Source: Nageia nagi
Taxonomy: Eukaryota; Pinophyta
Direction: 5' to 3'
Length of the DNA stretch: 64,000 nucleotides
Assembly (NCBI GenBank): GCA_050084985.1
Contig: JBITNC010000001.1
Coordinates: forward strand, 23,188,001-23,252,000
In this document: positions 12,901 to 25,079 of the stretch, one piece after another
Layout of the letters: each line of letters opens with the position of its first letter
Position numbering within the stretch: the stretch's first letter is position 1
Made by a program: the position numbers and the translations under genes
The notes under the pieces: model-generated
The model's input: the letters and a program-made list of their open reading frames with translations, nothing else
Told to the model about the DNA's origin: nothing
Database searches by the model: none

Positions 12901-13125
12901 CCCTCAATTCCCTCAAATGTGCTCTTCTCTCTCTTTTTGTTGTGCATCCCTCTCTTTATATAAATGTTCTTGTTCAAGTATAAAGTTCTTAGAATCTTTC
13001 CTTGATATATTTTTCATCCCATGACCTCCTTTCGAAATTATCCTTGCTTCAAAAATATTGTAATTGCAAAAAATGAAAAAAAAAATCATAAAAAGAAGGG
13101 AAAATTGTAGAATTAGGTTGCACAA
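9997..13125 (-). pseudogene. Decayed DNA-transposon transposase-like gene
   Basis: One long minus-strand reading is broken by stops. The N-terminal part (13125-12913) has a charged helix KDSKNFILEQEHLYKERDAQ. The middle (about 12100-11860) reads SRDILKLKLWLKDYESNPKH and a Cys/His cluster ERVTCCCKIHM. Next come YSNACIIVQCDKF and GGCMHEISMHEFGQQD (11660-11750), then KTRKHVDLITKSIKVHTFMD. The best-preserved block is at 10980-11160: HFIWLDSCIQ, stop, FKNS, stop, MFYWLSRVHKEKH, then FIEEGHGKGEHEGVGACVER. An acidic residue near 'QFKN' followed by 'GHGKGxxxGxGAxxxRA' suggests an RNase-H-fold DDE transposase of a scarcely characterised eukaryotic group. I cannot name a superfamily. At least eight stops. 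Terminal inverted repeats were not found, and 9997-10302 may not belong to it. Confidence 0.5.
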
Positions 13126-13239
13126 GTTTGTACAAGATTGATGGACATGAATAAAAAAATAAAAGACTTTTATATGATTTTTTTAATATATAAGGGTCAA
13201 ATATTGACCCCCAATATCCTAGGGTTTAAATTCAAAATT

Positions 13240-14086
13240 TTCACCTACCTTTTTCCCTTGGTTTTAGGCTCAAAAATAAGTTTAATGATACATCCCTTTG
13301 CTTTGGACCTACAACTACAAGGTCCTTACAATGGTAATGGACTTTGCCAACTTTGGGCATATGTTTGATGAGGTTTTTCAAATCATTATTCCACAAAACT
13401 TTGAAGGATTGCATATGAGAGAGTGTAGATTTCAAATATGTTGTTTATTTTATAATTGGATTAGATTTAGTATTTTTAATATAATTTTTAATGAAAGAAG
13501 GTCTATAAAGTTTAAAAAGTAGGTTTTGTATTTTTTTAATTAACCTTTTATTTTTTGGGAATTATAAAAAAAATGTAGCCACATTTTTATATAATTCTTC
13601 ACATCTTAAAAAAATGATAGGTTTAGGTTAAATTATACTTGAGGGATATGAGCACTTTTCAAAATGAGAATCGAGTTTAATAAAAATTAATTATAAAATA
13701 TTAATAAAAAATTATAAAAAAAAATCCTCCATAATATTTAGTATCTTAAGTATCAATATCCAAAAGGATTTAACAAAATATTGAAATTTAGGTCCAATTA
13801 TATATGAGGGACATGATGGGAGTATAGTTCTCAAACTGATTTTTTTAAATAGTGGGTTTTAAATATGTCTATTAAAAATTTATTTATATGATTTTGGTAT
13901 TAGAATAAATTATATATTTGAAAACTATACTTTGAGTACTAAATTTTTACCTAAGTGACCTTTTTCAAGATTCAAAATCTAAGTGGTTCAAAATTTGAGA
14001 TCAATTGTGATAAAAATTGAAAATCAAAGAAAACACTTCCATTTTTTGGCCAAAAGTGGGACTCATCTTCTTGCACTTACCCATAT
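13240..14086 (+). repeat. Dispersed repeat family A, copy 1
   Basis: About 845 bp align in the same orientation with 38208-39050. Shared blocks in order: TTGGACCTACAA, ATTGGATTAGATTT, a run containing GTTTAGGT.AAATTAT and GAGCACTTTTC, then GACTTTGAG, CAAAATTTGAGATCAAT and AAAACACTTCCATTTTTTGG. Both copies are AT-rich and encode nothing convincing. The element type is unknown; terminal repeats were not visible. Confidence 0.65.
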
Positions 14087-14514
14087 GTTTTGTTTGACTT
14101 GTCATTGTCTTTGTTATCATAGATCCTTGTTGAAAAACCTCATTCCTCAAGAATATTCATGCCCACGTTGAGCTCTCAAAGATTAGCACTTAAGCTAGTG
14201 TTTCTTCTTCAATTGGCCTTAAGGTTCGCACAATAAGGTCACCACTCTTGAACAAGTTTATGCATCATATCCTTAACCTTAAAATAGGTAAGGATATACA
14301 TATATTTATCTTTCACTTGATTCTTTTCTCTTTATTTTGTAAAGCCCATTTTACATCTTAACATCAATGTAATTTCATTACTTTGTTACTGGACTATTGT
14401 ATTTATTTATTCATATATGTTTATTTGAGTTAATTAGCTTAGATAAATCATACAATAAATGTTTACATGTATTTAGTTTATTTAGAGTAAAACCTTAGGT
14501 GATATCGAAACACA

Positions 14515-16350
14515 TATCAATAAAGAGATTAGAAAAGTACATATTTATGGGCTATGATAGGTAGCATAGAGGCTAAAGGCTCTACTCTCCTTCTTCCATA
14601 GTATTATTTATCTCCAAGGATGTAAATTTCAATGAACTTCTTGAGGAATTAGCTTCTTGTGAGAACCTAGGTTATGTTGATGACTCTTTTATTGCACCTA
14701 ATTGGATGTATATCAGTGTAGATAAGTCACCTCATGAGAAACATTCTCCAACATAAAGTATAATAAAAAATATAATTTTAAACAAATCCTTATTTACTAA
14801 AATTATTTGCAAGAATGAGCCCTTATCATTCAAGGAAGCTTCAAAGCATTAATGCTAGATGGAAGCCATGAAAGTGGATTATGAGACTCTAATGAAAAAT
14901 CAAACATGGAACTTTATTCCTTATCCCAATGAATAGAATGTGATAGGAAATAAATATATTTACAAGGTTAAATATAATTCAATTAGAAAAATTGAGAAAT
15001 ATAAGGCAAGGTTAGTAGCAAAGAGTTTCACTAAAAAATATAGATTTAATTATGAGGAAACATTTTCTCCAATAGAAAAGATGCCTACAATCAGGTTAAT
15101 CCTTGCTCTTTTAACAACTCAGGGATGGAAAAAATTTCAATTTAACATCAGTAGTTTTTTTCTCAATAGTGACTTAGATATGAAGATCTACGTGAATCAA
15201 CCATAAGGTTTTATTGTGTAAGAAAAATATTTCTTTATGTATAATCTCCTTTTATAGACTTAAGAAAGTACTTAGATATTGGTATAAAAATATTTCAAGA
15301 TACTTTATGGATATTGGGTTCTCTAAGAGCTTCTCTAATATAGATCTATATATGCTCAATCAGAGAAAATACTTGGTCTTATTCTTCTCTATGTGGATAA
15401 TATTTTGATCATAGGAAATAATGTTGAAACCATCCAAAAGTGCATATCTAAACTTAAGATAACATTTGAAATGACTAATCTTGGTATCTTACACTACTAC
15501 CTTAGTATGCAAGTGTACTAATACAAGGATTGTACTTACCTGATTTAATCCAAGTATATCTCAAATATATTACAAAATTTTAAAATAGAGGTGTGTAAAC
15601 TTGTGGAAATCCAAATATCTTCTAGAATCAATCTAACTCTTAGCTTGAACTCTCAATTGGTAGATGCTACATTTTATAGGTAATAAATTGGCAATCTTTT
15701 TTATTTGATTATCTTCAAATCAAATATTACCTTTGTAGTAAATCTTATGGCATGATTTATGCAAATATTATATGTTGGGCACATCAATACTATTAAGAAA
15801 ATATTTAGGTATGTTGCAAGAATGAAGGATTTTGCTCTCAATTATTTCAAGTTACCCTCATTTGTTCTCATAAAGTTCTCAAATTTTGACTATGGAGGAG
15901 ATAGAGATGATAGGAAATCTATCCTTGCTTATGTATTTAGCATTAGTTTAGGTTATATCTCTTAGAATTACAATAATTAGCCTATTACTACTCTCTCCAC
16001 CTCAAATGTAGGATATCGATCCATTTTAGTTATATTTCAATAAGCTATTTGGTTGAGGCATCTTCTAAAAAAAAATAGGTATAAGAAAGCTTACCCATCT
16101 TAGATTTATTCATATAATTAGTCAAATATTACTTTGGTAAAGAATCCTATTTTTCATTAGAGAATAAAATATATTGAAATATAAGCATATTTTATCAGGA
16201 ATAAGGATTTGGATGGTATCTTACAATTATATTATTGCCCATCAATCTTAAACTCTATTGATTTATTCACTAAGCCCCTTCCTAAAGCTCAGTTCAGCAA
16301 GCTTAGGAAATCTATTATGTTGGTAAAGTTTCCCTTAAAGGGGAGTGAAG
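14515..16350 (+). pseudogene. Copia pol remnant: reverse transcriptase and RNase H
   Basis: The reading starts just after the integrase core (YIFMGYDR, then SKDVNFNELLEELASCENL). It enters the RT with MKNQTWNFIPYPNE, NKYIYKVKYNSIRKIEKYKA, RLVAKSFTKKY, NYEETFSPIEKMPTIRLILA and FNISSFFLNSDLDMKIYVNQ. The catalytic block is LLYVDNILIIGNN: the second Asp of YVDD is Asn, an inactivating change. KCISKLKITFEMTNLGILHY follows, then RNase H traces and the C-terminal DLFTKPLPKAQFSKLR and KGSEGL. Several stops and shifts are present. Gag, protease and integrase are missing, so the element is 5'-truncated. The minus-strand Copia at 23.9-35.3 kb belongs to the same family. Confidence 0.85.
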
Positions 16351-17086
16351 GTTTAATTCATGTCTATAATGATTAAGTTTATCCCTAAGAGGATTTTTTA
16401 ATTGTATAGTGTTGATCTTTTTATGTACACCTTCATGGTTAGTTTGCTCCATGTGAGGAATGAGTTGTATATTTTTAGCATATGATAGCTTGTGCTAGCA
16501 CTATTTCATTTAACCATATGTGAGGAACCAATATGTATTTGTTTGGCACTATTTAGTTATCCATATATGATGAACTTGTATATGCTTATGTTATATTTTT
16601 TTATGTTGATCAATACATATTTTTATATAGTAGGTAACTATGAGTATTGGCTTGGTATCTTCATGATTACTTATAAGGGCATCATTGATTAGTTTATGGA
16701 TGGTATTACTTGATTTATTTATCTTATGTTGATATGAATTTTTATACAATGCATCTAACTAATCTTGTTTATGAGCTACTTGTAGTTTATAAGTTTCTTC
16801 TTGAGAGTGCAGGTTACCTACTTTGAGTGGGCAAGCTCACAGAGGCGCATCATGAAAACTTGTTATTGAATTCCTACTTTGTACAATGAAACCAATTATA
16901 GTTAATAATTGTAATGTAAATAATTTTTCAAATGGTAAAGTAGTGAGCCTCAATCTAAGATATTGCTTATTTCTCAAAGATGTAAATATTCTCATCTTTG
17001 ATTGTATCTCTATGGAGGAGAACTCTATATTACTCTCTCTTTCTTCTCTCATATTTTTTCTACCCCAATGTTGCATTGAGGGGGAG
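16351..17086 (+). other. 3' untranslated region and polypurine tract of the truncated Copia
   Basis: About 735 bp without frames separate the pol C-terminus from the LTR; the sister element has a similar 720-bp gap at 24363-25080. It ends in the polypurine tract GAGGGGGAGTG at 17078-17088, where plus-strand DNA synthesis would start. Confidence 0.6.
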
Positions 17087-17645
17087 TGTTGAAATGTATA
17101 ATGCATAATTATAAGATCTCTACATGTAATTCACTTAATACTTAAAGTTATCTTTAGATACCTTAAATATTTAATGAATATAATAATGTAAATTCACTAA
17201 TACTTAAAATTATCCCTAGATACCTTTTAAATATTTATGAATAAAATAATTTAACTTATCCTACACTCCATGTCATGAGCATGCCTCTTGGGTAAAAGGG
17301 TGAATAATGAGACAACATTATACAATGGTTAAAAGGGTGATCTAAGGGAATATTTTGGCCTATAAATAGAGGGCCCTCTCCTTGAGCTTATTCACTCAAT
17401 TTTGCAAAACATTTATACTCTAGGAATGTTAGAAGAAGTGATAAAGTGTTGTTGTAAGAGAGTGCTCTTTGACAATAAGATTTTAAATTAGTGGATGTAC
17501 TCCCATAGTTGAAGGAACCACTTTGTATTAATGTCAATTTTATGAGATTGGTTATGTTGTTTATGCTATTGTGATGATGTTTTAAAAAGCTTTCATGACA
17601 TCTTGGTAGAAGATGAATTTTTTCACTTAGGTTTAGTTCTTTCAA
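17087..17645 (+). repeat. 3' LTR of the truncated Copia (LTR family C1)
   Basis: It starts TGTTGAAATGTATAATGCAT immediately after the polypurine tract. It shares with the LTRs at 23856-24362 and 34739-35254 the block GGCCTATAAATAGAGGGCCC (TATA box at about 17361-17368). The later blocks GTGGATGTA.TC, GGAACCACTTT and GAGATTGG are also shared. The 3' boundary is uncertain by about 50 bp; it was placed by alignment with the copy ending at the primer site at 34738. Confidence 0.75.
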
Positions 17646-18140
17646 TAGTTATAACACCTCATGATGCTAAAATTATCATGTTTTAACTAGTTTGTACTCA
17701 TGATAATATGATATAAGGTTACAATCATATTAATGTTTATTGAAATAACTGATCATAAATATGAAATACTACTACATTTTAGTGATTTTGTGTCATACCA
17801 TATGCCATATAATTGTATTTTAATTCCATGATGTAAGATGCATCACTATCTGGTATGTATACATCAATCTATGTAAAACCATGTTTTTAATGTATCGGTT
17901 GACATATTATTTGATGTATGGATTAACATATGGATTGATGTATGTATTGATGCATTAATTGACACATTTTTACATCAAACAATGCATCAAGTCAAAAAAG
18001 GAATACAAAAAAATGTGGATCATGCACATGAATAATGGTATGATCCACTATTGATCATTGATGCATTCCCTTGATCAGATAAAGATATATTGAAGAACAT
18101 AGAGAATAGTATGTATTTATATATTTTAGTAAGCAAAATA
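17646..18140. other. No gene; short TTGATGTATG-type direct repeats
   Basis: Around 17870-17990 variants of a 12-18 bp motif (TTGACATAT, TTGATGTATG, TTAACATATGG, TTGATGTATG, TTGATGCAT) recur head to tail. No frame is supported. Confidence 0.45.
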
Positions 18141-18144
18141 TGCA

Positions 18145-18530
18145 TTGCATGCTTCAATTTCCCATCTTTTGTGAATGCCCATGAAGTTTTTAACTATATG
18201 ATCCAATATCATTTCTTCTCATGGAATATGATAATTTTAGGTTACCAAAAATATGCATTTCCTTGAAAGGCATTCAAACTATTTCACCAAATGCCAAAAA
18301 CATTAGTAGTAGTCCAACCAGATGAATTCACCTTTTCTCACATCCTCAAAACATGCACCAAAATGAGATATTTGCAAAATTATTTTATGTACATTAGATA
18401 CTTTTTAAAAGTAGATTTATGTTGGATGTTATGGTTATGAGTTACCTAGTTGACATATATGCAAAATATGGAAGCATAGAGGTGACTTGTTTGAAGAGAT
18501 GCATGATATAAATAAGAAATCTTACCATGG
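18145..18530 (+). pseudogene. Pentatricopeptide repeat (PPR) protein pseudogene fragment
   Basis: The reading FVNAHEVFNYM, then FFSWNMIILGYQKYAF, stop, KAFKLFHQMPK, QPDEFTFSHILKTCTKM shows the 'A-x-x-V-F-x-x-M', 'SWNxMIxGY' and 'PDEFTFxxxLKxC' landmarks of P/L/S-type PPR motifs. After a frameshift VMVMSYLVDIYAKYGSIE gives the next motif ('LVDMYAKCGxIE'). About three motifs survive with at least one stop and one shift. PPR proteins bind organellar RNA. No start, introns or neighbouring exons were seen, so this is probably a retro-copied or relocated fragment. Confidence 0.8.
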
Positions 18531-19749
18531 AATATGCTCAATTGGATGATAATGATTAAGTGATTACATCCTTCTTAAATGGAAAGATGGAAGAAGGTCT
18601 AATAAATATCCAAGCACAATCATTTGATGAGTGAAAGATAAATGAATTTGATGTAAATATGTTAAAATTTATGCTATATACCCTAACTGATAGGGTGCAA
18701 ATTGATTAAGTGTAACTGGTATGATGGTTAGAAGGAGTGGCTCATTGGGATGGTAAGGTTTACCAATTGATTGGTTGACTAACTGATTACTCAATTAAGA
18801 CTATAATGGGTTAAAAATTAAAAAAAGTTAATAAATTTTATCATTTTTCACTTAGAATTTTTTAATTTGAGAGCTTTGACCCATGAGATGGTGTTGAGTA
18901 GCAACAGGGGCCAAGGACCACCAGGAAGCAACCTACCACATGGAGGGGAAAAGTAGTCACATAAGAGGGTAGGTACCCCAAACTTTTGGCCATTTTCTAT
19001 TCTAAAAGAGTAAATATATAGATAACATACTCATAAATAAAGAAAATAAAGTTTATCTCCAATATTAGCAGTTTTATTTTGGTTAAAATAAGAAAAATCA
19101 TAAGAAACCCTAAAAATGTAGGGCTTCATAATTTGACCAATTCGATGGATAAAATTGATAATGGACTATATAAAAATATAGATTAGGTAGTGTAAACATT
19201 TTCAATAGAATAGCTTTTAATTTTTATGCATTTTTTGATAATTTTATATCAACTTTTTTATTTTAAGGGACAAGGTCTGTACATGCTGGCTTCGACCCTA
19301 TGGATTGGTAGGGTGTAGATCAGTCTCGATTAGTATACTAATAGGCACCATGTTGGTTAGCTTATGAATGTTTCCCATAGGACCTAACTACCAACTATGA
19401 TGGTCATTAGATCAGTTAGCTATTCAACCTATAGGGTATTAGTTAGGTCGACCTAACTGACTTGCAGAGAACTAGTTGGGATTTTAGGCATAAATTTTGG
19501 CAATTCTTCAAAATAAAGGCCAAAAAGCTTGACAAAAAAATGATATGATGTTACATGATTGACTTAGTGATGACATAGAATATATTAGGTAGGATAGGTT
19601 TATATAACATAACTACTAATATTAGAATAGGACTAACTTTGATTAGGGATAAGTTTGACCTATTATGCTTATTATACTAATATGAATGCTTGAATTTATA
19701 CCAGGAAAAGACCTAGCATAAATCCAGTCCCATATTCATGACTATCTAT
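18531..19749. other. No recognisable gene
   Basis: The stretch lacks coding signal. Around 18680-18790 and 19290-19500 it holds repeated short words (AACTGAT, GGTTAG, GACCTAACT) and a perfect 18-bp palindrome, listed separately. Confidence 0.45.
19441..19458. repeat. Perfect 18-bp palindrome
   Basis: AGTTAGGTCGACCTAACT is identical to its reverse complement. It lies in a region rich in the word CCTAACT/AGTTAGG, with further copies near 19386 and 19458. No function is indicated. Confidence 0.8.
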
Positions 19750-20660
19750 TGAGATTTTAATAAGTTGTATTAGATATGAATGGAGGTGGTTGGATTTGAT
19801 AGGATGACCATTATGTATAAGGTACTTATCGATCATGCCTATATATGGATATTGGTGGAGTGATGGAATTCCAACTATAACACTTTTAAGTTCCCTTGTA
19901 GGAAAGTGATAATCATACTTGAAGATATATATAACACTATTTGATTCCATTTTTAGATATATTTGATCACAAATATCCCCTCCAAGTGGGTATTGATGCA
20001 TAATATATTTGGTAATGGATAGGAGACATTCAACTTCAAATACAAAGGGATTGATTATGCTACATTATTTAAGGTAGGATTCATGAGTAGTCAGATTACT
20101 ATTTTAATCATTTTGATATGTGTGTATATTCTACTAGATACCTTAGGTAATAGATTTCAATGTAACATGTTACACATTATTTTTGACATTATGGACCAAG
20201 TGATAGTGTTTGCTTTAGGGTTTGTAATTTTATTATGGACTTATAGATATCTTGCTGATAAGGAGAGGTAGTGAATCATCTTGAGCACTTCATTAATAAT
20301 ATAGGTTTGGCTATGGGACACATAATAATTTCTTTCCCTTATGAACTTCACCATGATGTCTATTTGATAGATAAGATATATGATGAGATCCTTGTAGCAA
20401 GATGAGAGTTTCCATATACCTGATGGTGAGATCATGAGCATGAGGATGCCTATAGGAGGCCCTATGAGGGCATGTATGGTTGGTATAGGAGCATGTGGTA
20501 CTATTTATTCTCCTTTATTCATATTGGATAGAAGTAAGTTGAGTCCACTTAAAGAGGAAGTGCAAGGTAAAAATTTGGATTCAAAAAAATCAGGAGAAGA
20601 ATTACAACCTTTCTTAGAGGAATTTAATATAGTAAGTGTAAGTCTTACTGTAATTACATG
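19750..20660 (+). pseudogene. Second PMD-like pseudogene fragment
   Basis: The plus-strand reading at about 19850-19940 is WNSNYNTFKFPCRKVIIILE then DIYNTI. This matches the start of the plant mobile domain ('W-x-x-x-x-x-x-F-x-F-P-x-x-E-x-T-I-x-L-E-D-I'). After stops it continues KYKGIDYATLFKVGFMSSQI, LGNRFQCNMLHIIFDIMDQV, LWTYRYLADKER, and after another shift DAYRRPYEGMYGW. The pattern of domain fragments suggests the same broad family as the pseudogene at 4.25-5.5 kb but a different subfamily and the opposite strand. A Mutator- or Gypsy-borne PMD is possible. Confidence is moderate for the first motif and low for the rest. Confidence 0.4.
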
Positions 20661-22069
20661 AGGATTAACTTCTTTATAATCAAAAGTCTCTTTTAATAGA
20701 AATGAAGCCCTTTTAGAATGGGTTTTTTTATAGAAATGTTGCTTACCACCTTTTCAAACATGGAATTTAAAATGACTTTGAGGGGTTTTAAGTAAACAAA
20801 AGAATAAGTATATGATTATGGATTCCTTTTACTTAGTTCAAGCTACCTTATAGAGATATTGGATCTCTTGCTTAACAAAATATATACCTTAGATTTTAAC
20901 CAACGTAGAAAGTTTTGAGTATAATTGATTTTTGGATTATGTATGAATAGGATGGATTTGATTCATGTTAACTCATCCTTGATATCAATAGTTATCTAAT
21001 GTTTAGATGACCCAAGTTGATGATGATTTATGGAAAATGATCATTGTTGGAGTTAGAGTTTTAGTGGAGTTGATAATTATGTTTGTTACAAGTTGAGAAT
21101 TTGATAGTAATGAGTTTTTCCTCTTTTTATAAAGGTATATGTACTTCTAATATATGAACAAACCATATGATGGTTAGAAAATAATTTACCATTTATGTAA
21201 AGTGTGAATTTGATACCTTTTGGCTTAACCTATGTTGGTAGGTTATCATGAGTTTGATGTTTACCTCTTAAGATAATATTATGGTTAAATGAGTAGGTCA
21301 TTGATATATCTTTGATTTATTCCTAGAGGTTTATTTATGAATGAATATATTTCCATTCCATATGCTTATTATTCCATGGTAGTGCACTTAATATTGGATC
21401 CTTAGTGCTTAATGATGCACTTAGTAATGGATCGATGGCATTTTATATTGCTATGTTACTTTAAACCTTGTTGTTTGATCAAGGAAAGGTAGCATTTGTT
21501 TATTATTGTATTTACATTTATGCCTTGGTGTTTGAGATTATTGTAATAAATCAAACATGATATGCTAGGTGGATCTAGTTTAGTTATGGCATCATGATGA
21601 AAGTAAATATGCTTGTATGAAGAAAAGCTTTATAAAATATTATATTATGATGATGATAATAATATATTTTTAGGTAGCATAGCTACCAAGGGTTTACTTA
21701 GAGTGGAAATACCTAGGGTTTATCCTAAGCTTAGCTCAAATTTATGTGTTGTGGAAATATCTTGATGAATGATTACCTATGTGATAATTGCTTTCTAAGG
21801 TTAAATTTATAACTTGTCTAATTGGGATATTAAATTGAGAATGTTGGATCATAGATGCATGGATTTATATTATATTTTTGAAAGTTGAAAATGAATTTAA
21901 TGTATCATAATTGATTAAAAAAATATATTTATAGTTGATATTTTTGGTTCTTTACATTTCTAGTTAAACATATGATATGTATGATAGTTATCTAGTTATC
22001 TATTTCTATCTAATTTAATACTAATGCAATTTATTCTATTTTTATCCAATTTAGTGAGTTTATTTCTAT
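20661..22069. other. No recognisable gene
   Basis: AT-rich sequence with no supported coding frame, repeat array or LTR end. Confidence 0.45.
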
Positions 22070-23110
22070 TTATATTTAATTGCTAATGTTTTCAGGTGCC
22101 TTTTTGTTAACATGGATGAGTCATATAATGAATTTATATCATGATATATATGAGATATTTGATGATGTGAACTAAGACATCTAACAAAATTCACCCCCTC
22201 CACATGTTGAACCTCCACTACCTCTACCCTTTCCACCTCCACCCCCACCCATTAGTATAAATAAGCAATAGTTACAAGATTCTATTTCTCATAATATCAA
22301 TGAAATACAAGAAAAAAATAGATCAAATCCATAGTATTCGTAGTTTCTCAAGCCATGTTATATGGTTTTCATATTTGATGCAAACTATAGTTAATACTAT
22401 TAAATGTGTTGATGAGGATATGTATGGTTTTGAATCATTGAGAGATCGCATGAGAGAGCATTATTCAAATGGTATTTCCACTTGAGAGGTTAACAAGTTA
22501 GGTATTACTAAAGCCACCCCTACTCCACATTTCATTAATCTGTTAACTAGAAAACCCATCCCATATAATTAAGAAAAAATTCCCTATGATTGGTGCACCC
22601 ATCTTGTGATAGCTCAAAAGTTTTGGGATTAATAGTGGATGATATTTAATAAACCACTAGATTTTAATTTTGATGTCTCTTTGTATTTTTGAAAGAAAAT
22701 ATATGCTAAATGTGTATTGGGAAAATATGTCAATTATTTTTACGTGAGATGTAATCAAGGCATTGGTCATGGCTCAAGGAAGAATAGATTAAGGCATGGA
22801 TCAACCCAGATCAACTTGTATGTCCTATACCATATTTTCCCTCTCCCACTCCTATTCATGCACCTACTTTTCATCAAGTAGTGGTTTCAGCATTGGAAGC
22901 ATTGATTATGATCACCTACACTCTCACTAAACAAGCTATGCATGTGGTAGCTTATGTTAGTGAGCCTAGAGATGATGTAGGAGTTAATGGAGTTGCTCCT
23001 AATTTTTTCCAAATTTGTGATGGTATATGTGTTATTCCCTCTTCAGCTGATCATGGGCTATCTTATATGGAGATTATGTAAATGGATGATGTATATCTTA
23101 CTAGTATATA
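22070..23110 (+). pseudogene. Unrecognised coding-like tract with proline-rich start
   Basis: Codon-like bias and long frames suggest decayed coding sequence, but I do not recognise the family. A proline-rich segment at 22195-22250 (PPPLPLPFPPPPPPI when read in frame) is followed by CVDEDMYGFESLRDRMREHY. After shifts comes YFPSPTPIHAPTFHQ, then a frame at 22881-23081 containing ALIMITYTLTKQAMHVVAYV and PRDDVGVNGVAPNFFQICDG. It lies 1.4 kb downstream of the PMD-like fragment on the same strand and could be a later part of that element. No splice pattern was established. Confidence 0.3.
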
Positions 23111-23855
23111 GGTACATTTACCATATTTTTAGTGTGTTTAATGTATATATGTATTTCCAATTTAATAATAATTATATATACATCTAATTTAAATTTTAAA
23201 TACCTTTATACATTTTTTATCATAGACAATGGGAGCCTTCACTTTAGGTGCATTTCATAAAGCTTATATGACATTAACTCCTAGATCTAATGGTATACCT
23301 TATGATGTAAACAAATATATCGAGTTTAAAACTTTCCATGTTAATTTTGTTAGATATTATTCACATTTGAATGTGTACATGTGTATGCTCAAAATAATTT
23401 TTCTATTCTAGATAGATGTCCATCCTAAGATGACCACATTCGATTGACCATAGGGCTATTGATGGCTCCTCTGGTGTCCACCATTCCACAATTTATCACT
23501 CAAATGTCTACTTTATTTTAGGTCATTTTTAAAAATAAATGTTTGTGTATGTATGCAATGTTTAGGTATTTAATATATATATAAATTTAAAAACTTTATT
23601 TAATTCAATAGTTCTTTATTTGATCTTGTAGGATGTTATTTCTCAGACTTTTCATATCGATGATATAAGTACACCATTTGCATAATAGGATATAGTGGTT
23701 GAGGGAGGATCTTAGTAGCATGATATGGTAATATTTATATGTATTTTTAAAAATTGTAGATAGATTAAATAAAATTTATTTTATTTAATATTTAAATGAA
23801 TTACAAATATGAATTATAATATATGTTTAGTTAAGTTTATTTGTGTTATATAACA
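23111..23855. other. No recognisable gene
   Basis: Very AT-rich. A frame at 23229-23411 (containing GAFTLGAFHKAYMTLTPRSN) may be a further remnant of the preceding tract, but nothing identifies it. Confidence 0.35.
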
Positions 23856-24362
23856 TGAGGCATCTGAGAGAAATGAACTATAACATGAACAATTCTAATC
23901 TCTTAAGATCACATGAAAGCTCATAAACACAACTAACAAACTCACAAAGCAATCTCACAATGTAACACAAGATGTAAGTGGTTCCTCCAACTAGGAGTAC
24001 ATCCACTAACTAGATTTTTACTTTAATCATAAATACAACTCTCTTACAATCCTCCTAATCTCAACTCCTAAGCACTATCCTATAGCATAAATTTATTCCA
24101 CAATTGATATGTTATCACAAAGAGGGAGCCTTCTATTTATAGGCCAAAATCTCTCTTTGGATCACCTTTTTATCCAATATACAAAAGCATGACATGCACA
24201 TCTTTTTACCCAAGAGGCATGCTCATGACATGGAGTGTAGGACAAGTCACATTATCATATTTACTTAAATACTTAAGGTATTTAATGATATGTTTAAGTA
24301 TTAGTGAATTTATAAAGAGGATTAATACAAACCTTTATAATAATGCATTATACATTCCAACA
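23856..24362 (-). repeat. 3' LTR of the composite Copia
   Basis: On the minus strand it starts TGTTGGAATGTATAATGCAT at 24362, right after the purine tract AAGGGGGAG (24363-24371). It contains GGCCTATAAATAGAAGGCTC (TATA box near 24138-24145) and GGAACCACTT near 23976. Its far end near 23856 is uncertain by about 20 bp. Confidence 0.75.
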
Positions 24363-25079
24363 CTCCCCCTTAATGCAATATTGGGATAGAGCAAATAAGA
24401 GAGAAGAAATAAAGAAAGTAAGAGAGTTCTCCTTCAAATAGATAAAATAGAAATAAATTTTTTTTATATATTTATGAAGTAAGAAAGATCTATTTTGAGA
24501 CTCACTACTTTTTCAAATACAATCATTAACCACAACTGATTTCAATGTACATGAAGTAGTCATCCAACTAGAAGTCATGAAGAGTCTCCAAAAGCCTACA
24601 TACCTAAGGTAAGTAACCTGCAATATTAAAGGAACTTGCAAGTCATAAGTAGCTCAAATAATAAGATTAATTAGATGCAAAATATTCATTTCAATAAGGA
24701 TAGATGAATCATACAAATACCATCATGAATTGATCAATGGTACACTATAAGTCATCACGAAGATGCCATACTAAAAAACTCATATTCATCTATTGTATAT
24801 AAAATATGTGTTGATTATCATTACAAAATAGAGCATGCACATATAAGTTTCTCACATATGGATAACTAAATAGTGATAAAAGACACATAAGAATTCTTCA
24901 CACATGGATAACTAAACAATGCTAGATTGACCAATTTTTTTGCTTTTTAAAATTTTATACAAGTTCCTCACATAGAGAAAACTTACCATGAAGGTGTACA
25001 ACAAAATCAACACTATACACATAAAATTCTCCTAAATATGAAGTTTTCATCATAAATATGAATTCAACATAAGAATTCA

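Noticed and set aside
17870-17990. CRISPR-like or regulated repeat array
   Set aside because: The TTGATGTATG-type repeats are irregular in spacing and sequence, and the window is eukaryotic.
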